Source: Bin87 sp963666865 (GTDB taxonomy: Bacteria > Chloroflexota > Dehalococcoidia > Lucifugimonadales > UBA3495). Taken from it: a DNA stretch of 64,000 nucleotides. Below, piece after piece: positions 58,992-64,000 of the stretch. Position numbers and translations under genes: made by a program. The notes beneath the pieces are model-generated. The model had not been told where the DNA came from and did not search any database. It was given only the letters and a program-made list of their open reading frames with translations. The stretch is from contig OY763072.1 of the NCBI GenBank assembly GCA_963666865.1, positions 434,001 to 498,000 of the forward strand, given 5' to 3'. Position 1 is the stretch's first letter; each line of letters opens with the position of its first letter.

Positions 58992-59672
58992 TTATGGGTT
59001 TTGCAGCCGGCGGATTTGCTCTTGCAGCCGCGCCACCTCGGCTTCGGCGGCCAACGCTTCTTCGTAGGTCGGCAGGTAGCGCCGGCCTACCGGGTCATAG
59101 AATCGCAGCAGACCGTCTTCCCAGCAGATGTCCAGGTTCAGTACCGCGCTATGTCCCCAATAACTGTTGTCATCCGTCCGGTGGATGGTTATTTCCTGGT
59201 AGGCGTCGTTGACCAGCCGGTCTCCGGTCAGGGCCGCCGGGTACAGCGTGCCGCCGGTGTGGTCAAAGCGCCAGTACTCGGGCACGCGGAAAGCGGCGTA
59301 GCCCACCCGCTTGGCCATGTAGTCATTCTCGGCGTTGTTGTACGAGGCGACTTCCAGCACAAAGTCCGGCGGTTTGCCCCACTCGTCAATGGAATAGCCT
59401 CTCTGGGCCACGATGGCAGCCCGGTCAATGTTGAAAGCCACCAGCAGATCCGGCTTGAGCAGGCCCGATTGTTGCCGGTGATTCCAGCCCACGGGAACTT
59501 CGCTGAGCACAATGGTGGTGGCCGGCGCGCCCAGGTGCAGACGCAAGGCGGGCTGATGCCCCTGGTCGTGCAGGTAGAGAGGGTTGTTCATGTCTTCACG
59601 CGGCGGCAATTCGGGGAACTGCCTGGGATGTCTGGCGGGCTGGCCCGCCGGTACAACAGGTTTGGTAGTCAT
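58992..59672 (-). CDS. Uma2-family protein with short coiled-coil tail
   Basis: The product is 226 aa from the ATG at 59670-59672. Core: LKPDLLVAFNIDRAA (Asp), PPDFVLEVASYNNAENDY (Glu), MAKRVGYAAFRVPEYWRFDH (Lys). The tail AEAEVARLQEQIRRLQ is a short coiled coil. Closest in layout to the 20097 gene. It sits 17 nt downstream of the AXE1-like gene. Confidence 0.82.
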   Translation of the reverse strand: MTTKPVVPAGQPARHPRQFPELPPREDMNNPLYLHDQGHQPALRLHLGAPATTIVLSEVPVGWNHRQQSGLLKPDLLVAFNIDRAAIVAQRGYSIDEWGKPPDFVLEVASYNNAENDYMAKRVGYAAFRVPEYWRFDHTGGTLYPAALTGDRLVNDAYQEITIHRTDDNSYWGHSAVLNLDICWEDGLLRFYDPVGRRYLPTYEEALAAEAEVARLQEQIRRLQNP

Positions 59673-59689
59673 GGCAAGTCTCCGGGCGA

Positions 59690-60631
59690 CTAATTGCGAG
59701 ACGGTTGCCAGTGGGGCGGCAGGCTGGGCTGGGCCATGCCGAACTGGCGGGACAGCCATTCCTCAGCATACCGGCCGTCCCGGTAGCCGGAATGCTCGGC
59801 CTTGTGGACGGTGGTTTCGCCCCGGATGGCCTGCGTCAGCGGTTCCAAAGCGGTGGCGTCCAGGGCTGCGCCATCGGCGCCGGCCATCATCAGCGTGGCC
59901 GCGCTGATCCGTGGGCCGAACCAGCGCAGGTCGAAGTAGGACAGCGTGTGATGCGCCGCCTCGCGGCGGGTGGGATGCAGACGTAGGTAGTCGTTGATTT
60001 CCTCCAGCGGGTAGGCGCTGGTGCGCTGGGCCAGGTCGGCGGTAGCGTAGAGCAGGGTCGGGGTGCATATGAGATGCGTAACCTGGGGGCACAGGGCCGC
60101 CGTGGTCACGGCCAGGTCGGTGCCGATGGCCGCGATGCGCGTTTCGTCCACCTCGGGAAGACTGGCCAGGTATTGTAGCCCCCGCACGCAGTCGGCCACC
60201 ATGCCCCGGTACACATAGGTCGCCGGGTCGTCGATGCCGTCGGTGAGTTGGCCGGGGAAGGCGGCGGCGTAGGGCTGATCGGCGAGACGTTGCCCGCGTA
60301 CGCAGATGGCGAAGGTGACGTGTTCCCGGCGTTGACCGTTGGCCTGTCCCTGTGGCACCAGGTCTTGCACGCTGCCGTAGCGGGGCAGGTGATACCGCGC
60401 CGGAAAAGGGCCGCTACTGGTCAGGAGATCCGGATTGGGGATGCTCAGGTAGCCGTAAAGGCGGTAGGGGCCGATGGAGGTCAGCCGCACGCCGTAAGCG
60501 GTGGCGAAGTCGGTGGAACGCAGGGGGATCTCCTGCACCTCCGGCGCGGCCGGGAATCGGGCCAGTTCCGCCAGCACGTCGTGCCAGTAGGTGTCGAAGT
60601 CATGGGGCTTTGCGCTGGTGAGTGTGGTCAT
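59690..60631 (-). CDS. AXE1-like hydrolase lacking the serine motif
   Basis: The product is 313 aa. The fold matches the 35673 esterase (YWHDVLAELARFP at the start, YRGMVADCVRGLQYLASLPE, TRIAAIGTDLAVTTAALCP). The usual S-x-S-x-G is IGTDLAVT, so the nucleophile is missing. The Asp/His region GADGAALDATALEPL, AEHSGYRDG is partly kept. Probably inactive as an esterase or with changed chemistry. Confidence 0.75.
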   Translation of the reverse strand: MTTLTSAKPHDFDTYWHDVLAELARFPAAPEVQEIPLRSTDFATAYGVRLTSIGPYRLYGYLSIPNPDLLTSSGPFPARYHLPRYGSVQDLVPQGQANGQRREHVTFAICVRGQRLADQPYAAAFPGQLTDGIDDPATYVYRGMVADCVRGLQYLASLPEVDETRIAAIGTDLAVTTAALCPQVTHLICTPTLLYATADLAQRTSAYPLEEINDYLRLHPTRREAAHHTLSYFDLRWFGPRISAATLMMAGADGAALDATALEPLTQAIRGETTVHKAEHSGYRDGRYAEEWLSRQFGMAQPSLPPHWQPSRN

Positions 60632-60709
60632 GCAGTTCAGTCCGCCGGGGTTTGTGGTTGCAGGGAAGTATATCGCACATCGCCTGCTCGGAGTTTCTGT
60701 TGAAAACGG

Positions 60710-61489
60710 TTAGCAAAAGACCTGGGTCAGGTACACCGCCTTGTAACCTTGCCATCTGCCATAGGAAGCGCCGATCCCCGTACGGTCGTACTGCCGGCCC
60801 AACAGATTGGTTCGGTGGCCGGGACTGTTCATCCAACTGCCCACTGCATCGGCTGCAATACTTTCCAGATTGCCAGATGCCAGCTCAACGGCGATGTTTT
60901 CGGCGACCCCGTAATGGGTGCCTTTCCAGCAACTGTAACCTGACCGGTCAATGCGCTCCGATGGTCCCAGACCCTCCGGCGTGTCGTGGCTGAAGTAGCC
61001 ACGGTTGGTCATGTCGTCGCTATGTGCACGGGCCACTGCGGCCAGCCTGTCGTCCCACTTCAGGAGCGCGCCTCCGTTTTTGGCGCGTTCCGCGTTGATG
61101 CCGGCGTGGACCTTGAGCTCCAGTTCCGATACTCTGTTGGCTGCTTCCATCTTGGCCCTAGCGCGACGCTCCTCCTGGGAACCGCTGTTTGTCTGCGGAA
61201 TCAATTGTCGGAGTTGGCGAGGCAGCCCAGATTCCGGCGGAGGGTCGCTTGGCTTGGCCAATACAGCAGGGACCGGAGTGCTAGTCGCCTCGATTGCTGC
61301 GAAGGATTCGGGAACCCCTTGTTCCGACCCCAGTTGCATAAGCCGGTCCGCAATGCCTTCGGGGAGTTTCCATTCCGCATTGGGGTTGAGATACCAGTAT
61401 GCTCCGACGGCAACAGCGAGGCCGACCAGCACGGCAACCGTCACCGGAATAGCCCGTCCGCTTCTTCTCCGACGCCTTCTTCGTGACAT
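60710..61489 (-). CDS. Membrane-anchored CAP/SCP-like domain protein
   Basis: The product is 259 aa. Basic N-terminus, one membrane helix (about 15-34), Pro/Ser linker, then a CAP domain (about 120-259): VHAGINAERAKNGGALLKWD, VARAHSDDM, GYFSHDTPEG, AENIAVELAS, and WMNSPGHRTNLLG with CAP His/Glu pairs. The domain is extracytoplasmic. CAP proteins bind lipids or act at the envelope. Confidence 0.85.
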   Translation of the reverse strand: MSRRRRRRRSGRAIPVTVAVLVGLAVAVGAYWYLNPNAEWKLPEGIADRLMQLGSEQGVPESFAAIEATSTPVPAVLAKPSDPPPESGLPRQLRQLIPQTNSGSQEERRARAKMEAANRVSELELKVHAGINAERAKNGGALLKWDDRLAAVARAHSDDMTNRGYFSHDTPEGLGPSERIDRSGYSCWKGTHYGVAENIAVELASGNLESIAADAVGSWMNSPGHRTNLLGRQYDRTGIGASYGRWQGYKAVYLTQVFC

Positions 61490-61542
61490 GCGTTCCGCCC
61501 AACCGCTCTCCGGTCAATGCCGGTTCCGACGCAATTCCCATG

Positions 61543-62103
61543 TCACCTTTCGGTCCAGCGGTAGTGGCCCATGCCGGTTACTACCGCCAGCGTCCGGTAA
61601 ACCTTGGGCAATTTCATGTTGCGTCGCAAGGCGACTTGAACGCGTATCGCAACTTGATGCAGTGTTAGCAGAATTGAAATCGCCATCACTACGATGAGGC
61701 CGATTTCCATGTCACTCACCAAGTCTGTGGCGCCGTATGCAATGGCTGCGGCTACCGCCAGCATCGCCAACGGTGCCCAGTAAATCGACCTGCGCCGTTG
61801 GTAGTTGTAGCTGATTATTATGGCCAACCATCCCACCAGAATCGGCCCTATGGTCACTATCGCGGCCTGGAGAGGAGACACGGTGTACAGGTAATCCCGC
61901 ATGGGCGATGCCAGCAGGGCAATGGAGTCGATACCGCTGACCCGCGTTCCTACGCCATCCAGTGCGACCCACGGCAGCGCCAGCGCTCCCAGGGTTATCA
62001 GCGTCGCCACGAAAGCCGACAGCCGCATAACCAGCGTAGCCAGTTCTCGGTTCCTGGTCTGATCGCGACCGCCGAGCTGTCTTGTCCGACTCGTTTCTCG
62101 CAT
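61543..62103 (-). CDS. Four-helix membrane protein of unknown function
   Basis: The product is 186 aa. Hydrophobic segments at about 28-48, 80-100, 110-128 and 134-154. The ATG is 2 nt after the 62106 stop, so translation is coupled. Third member of the set with the CAP protein and the 62106 protein. No known family seen. Confidence 0.65.
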   Translation of the reverse strand: MRETSRTRQLGGRDQTRNRELATLVMRLSAFVATLITLGALALPWVALDGVGTRVSGIDSIALLASPMRDYLYTVSPLQAAIVTIGPILVGWLAIIISYNYQRRRSIYWAPLAMLAVAAAIAYGATDLVSDMEIGLIVVMAISILLTLHQVAIRVQVALRRNMKLPKVYRTLAVVTGMGHYRWTER

Positions 62104-62105
62104 CT

Positions 62106-62807
62106 CTACTTGACCTCAAAAGGAGATCCCGTGGTGGCCCTGATTGTCTCGCTGGCAACCCGAAAATCGCTCAGTTCTTGGTTCAGCTCATGTATCGCCG
62201 CAGGTACTTCCTGGAAGGATGTAGCGTCGAAAACGAAATCGGCCCTCAGTTGGAGCTTCCTCAGGCTCGCATCCATGTCGTCCAGCCGCACTCCAATGGC
62301 TTGGGCCTTGTCCAGGGTAGAGTCTGCCTGAGACTCCCATTGGCGGTACAAGGTCAAGTCTCGTTCGTCATCCTGGCGGGCCTGGGCAAGGATGGCCGGA
62401 TCGCTGATGCGCTCGGTCAGAGCCTGTTGGGTTGCGAAATAGGCCGCGGCGCTGCCCTTCGCATTGTCAATGGCCGCTTCGAACTTTACGTAGGCCAACT
62501 TCGCGCTGTCGTAACGAGGCTCCCACTGGTCCATTAGTGTGTCGATATTGGTGATCTTGGCAATACGGGACACCCCCGGCTGAGGCTGAGTCTCTGAGGT
62601 GTTCCTGACCGGCTCACTTAGCGTAAAGTCACTTACGTCTCGCAGAGCGCTATTCATATTTTCAGCCTGGTTCTGGGCTAATTGCACTGAACCGGATAAC
62701 CGGGCCGCCTCGGTTTGGGTCACTTCGCCGTACACCGTCAGCCCTGCGTAAGCGATAATGGCGGCTACCATCGCAATCAGGGAGTATTTCAAAATCCCGC
62801 CAATCAT
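62106..62807 (-). CDS. Membrane-anchored coiled-coil protein
   Basis: The product is 233 aa. One N-terminal membrane helix (about 7-27), then a long helical extracytoplasmic region (VQLAQNQAENMNSALRDVSD, DDERDLTLYRQWESQADST). No Cys or enzymatic motif. It begins a three-gene run (62106, 61543, 60710), maybe one envelope complex. Confidence 0.65.
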   Translation of the reverse strand: MIGGILKYSLIAMVAAIIAYAGLTVYGEVTQTEAARLSGSVQLAQNQAENMNSALRDVSDFTLSEPVRNTSETQPQPGVSRIAKITNIDTLMDQWEPRYDSAKLAYVKFEAAIDNAKGSAAAYFATQQALTERISDPAILAQARQDDERDLTLYRQWESQADSTLDKAQAIGVRLDDMDASLRKLQLRADFVFDATSFQEVPAAIHELNQELSDFRVASETIRATTGSPFEVK

Positions 62808-62871
62808 GAGGCTTTCCCTCTACAGTGGTTATGCAGTTCAGTCCCTGGAGGTCAGTGATGTTGACGTGGTT

Positions 62872-63663
62872 CTATGCCTGTGCGCGGACTACCCGGGCTC
62901 GTTCGATGATGAGCTCAGCGTCGGCTACGGTGCGTGACAGGTAGTCCGGTTGGTTGGTGAGCATCATCGGCGCGGGGGGTCTGACGTAAGCGTGTCGTCC
63001 TGCGTAATGGCTGTAGATGTCCGGATCGATGGACAAGCGAAATTCCGCCATTTGTGGATCAGCGCGGCGGATGTTGCCCAGGAGTTCGCTGATTTCGTGA
63101 GTAAATCGGTATTCGGCACGGTGGGCTTCCAGCAGCGCTTTCATTCCGTGTTCCAGCGTCCCCTGCGCGTGGAGGCCTATTATCTGATCGCCGAGTCCCT
63201 GCTCAACCAGTCGCCTGAACGCTTCCAAATGGTCTGAAGCGTCTTCCAGGCGGTTCTCATACGTTGACCAGTCGTATTCGTACTCGGTTTCCGCGTCCTC
63301 GCAGTGGGACGAGTCGTACTGTTCGGGGTCTTTGGGCATAACGATTCCGTCTCGCACAGCGTTGGTTTCGAGACTGTTGGTGTAGCGGCGATTGTGGCGG
63401 AAGGTTTCAAGGGTGCACCACACCAGTTGCACGGGTACATGATGCCCGTAGTTGGCGGATACCACGGCCCTGGCTGCTTCCACCGCCTGTTCCCTTTCGG
63501 CCGCGTCGGCTTCGCGGTCCGTGACCAGCATGATGTCAATGTCGGACCAGTCCGCGTCGTGATCGCCACGGGAGCGGGAGCCGAAAAGGATAGTCAACTC
63601 GGGCTGCTCGCGCCGTTGCACCGCTTGGGCCACCTGCAAAGCTTTTGCGTCATACTTTGGCAT
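62872..63663 (-). CDS. MNT-type nucleotidyltransferase fused to HEPN-like domain, second copy
   Basis: The product is 263 aa. N-terminal MNT domain with GSRSRGDHDADWSDIDIML. A helical HEPN-like C-terminal part (DHLEAFRRLVEQGLGDQIIG, TLEHGMKALLEAHRAEYR) follows. Same architecture as the 34691 gene; sequences differ clearly, so they are paralogues, not a recent duplication. Confidence 0.75.
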   Translation of the reverse strand: MPKYDAKALQVAQAVQRREQPELTILFGSRSRGDHDADWSDIDIMLVTDREADAAEREQAVEAARAVVSANYGHHVPVQLVWCTLETFRHNRRYTNSLETNAVRDGIVMPKDPEQYDSSHCEDAETEYEYDWSTYENRLEDASDHLEAFRRLVEQGLGDQIIGLHAQGTLEHGMKALLEAHRAEYRFTHEISELLGNIRRADPQMAEFRLSIDPDIYSHYAGRHAYVRPPAPMMLTNQPDYLSRTVADAELIIERARVVRAQA

Positions 63664-63693
63664 GAGCTGTTTCCCTGTGCCGGAGGACGCTCG

Positions 63694-64000
63694 TTAGGAT
63701 TGCAGGTGCTTTGCCATGAAGGCGTCCACGATGGCGGCGTGTTCATGGTTGTTGGCGTCGTGGCCGTGGCCGTCGTAGGCGTACATCTGCTTGTCGTCGC
63801 TGGCGATGTTGTTGAACATGGCAAAGCCTGTCTCCGGCGGGCAGGTGCTGTCCTGGAGGCCGACGCTGACGATGATGGGGCAGGTGATGCGGTGGGCCAG
63901 GTTGATGCCGTCGAAGTAGGCCAGCGTGTTCTCCACCTGCTCCCGGCGGTCGGGATACAACCTCAGGTAGTCGGCAATCTCCTGGTAGGGATAGGCGTCG
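63694..64000 (-). CDS. AXE1-like esterase, C-terminal part at window edge
   Basis: The frame is open to the edge; the start lies beyond 64000. The visible 101 codons have DYLRLYPDRREQVENTLAYF, CPIIVSVGLQDSTCPPETG (Asp) and YDGHGHDANNHEHAA (His), the C-terminal half of the AXE1 fold. It is the third AXE1-type gene in the window. Confidence 0.8.
   Translation of the reverse strand, partial: DAYPYQEIADYLRLYPDRREQVENTLAYFDGINLAHRITCPIIVSVGLQDSTCPPETGFAMFNNIASDDKQMYAYDGHGHDANNHEHAAIVDAFMAKHLQS

Overview
The window is GC-rich bacterial chromosome. It carries two conserved housekeeping blocks: rpsB-tsf-pyrH-frr-(Uma2)-uppS-cdsA-dxr-(small ORF)-rseP at 17.0-25.9 kb, and rplJ-rplL behind a leader at 40.2-41.4 kb. 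The short EF-Ts, frequent GTG/TTG starts, a 4-hydroxyphenylacetate 3-hydroxylase-like flavoprotein, secreted FN3 proteins and many GTAGGGGCGA palindromes suggest a Chloroflexota lineage (Dehalococcoidia/SAR202-like). That placement is inference from gene content only. No rRNA, tRNA or CRISPR array was recognised.

Layout. 0-5.2 kb (minus): two large secreted proteins with fibronectin-type domains, the first cut by the window edge. 5.9-12.2 kb: small membrane ORFs, then a phage-like module of zinc-ribbon ORF, large terminase, HK97-type portal, DNA methyltransferase and a PD-(D/E)XK-like protein overlapping it. This module sits behind a sigma70-like promoter with a LexA-type operator between its -35 and -10. 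12.3-16.8 kb: Na/Pi cotransporter, hicAB, and a phd/vapC pair whose antitoxin is split by an IS with intact ends. 16.9-27.2 kb: the rpsB-to-rseP block, a membrane ORF and a retropepsin-like/DUF5678-like pair. 27.3-39.8 kb: dienelactone hydrolase, Xaa-Pro aminopeptidase, an internally duplicated PstS-like lipoprotein, HpaB-like oxygenase, MNT-HEPN protein, AXE1-type esterase, overlapping cysC/sulfotransferase, and a double Usp. 40-53 kb: rplJL, SDR, EthD-like, a 969-aa restriction-modification-like protein, DUF885 peptidase, Uma2 genes, an orphan membrane protein and a HAD phosphatase. 53-64 kb (all minus): MBL hydrolase, rhodanese, OsmC, DUF2283-like pair, MetE-like methyltransferase, cupin dioxygenase-like, hydrolases, CAP protein, two membrane proteins, a second MNT-HEPN protein and a third AXE1-like esterase at the edge.

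The striking theme is repeats. A 28-nt perfect palindrome family (arms GTAGGGGCGA/TCGCCCCTAC around a variable palindromic core) occurs at least 13 times. Two copies lie in frame inside the terminase and portal genes, so they add the peptide VGAxxxSPL. One tandem array of four imitates a CRISPR. Two other families occur as inverted pairs of about 100 bp (ends with TTCC(C/T)GCG..AAAGC, and GTCAGAA(G/T)CAGGATT). A fourth short repeat is translated inside the rhodanese gene. The second theme is conflict genes: a candidate two-gene R-M system, a candidate single-chain R-M protein, HicAB, broken Phd/VapC, two MNT-HEPN proteins and five Uma2-family genes.
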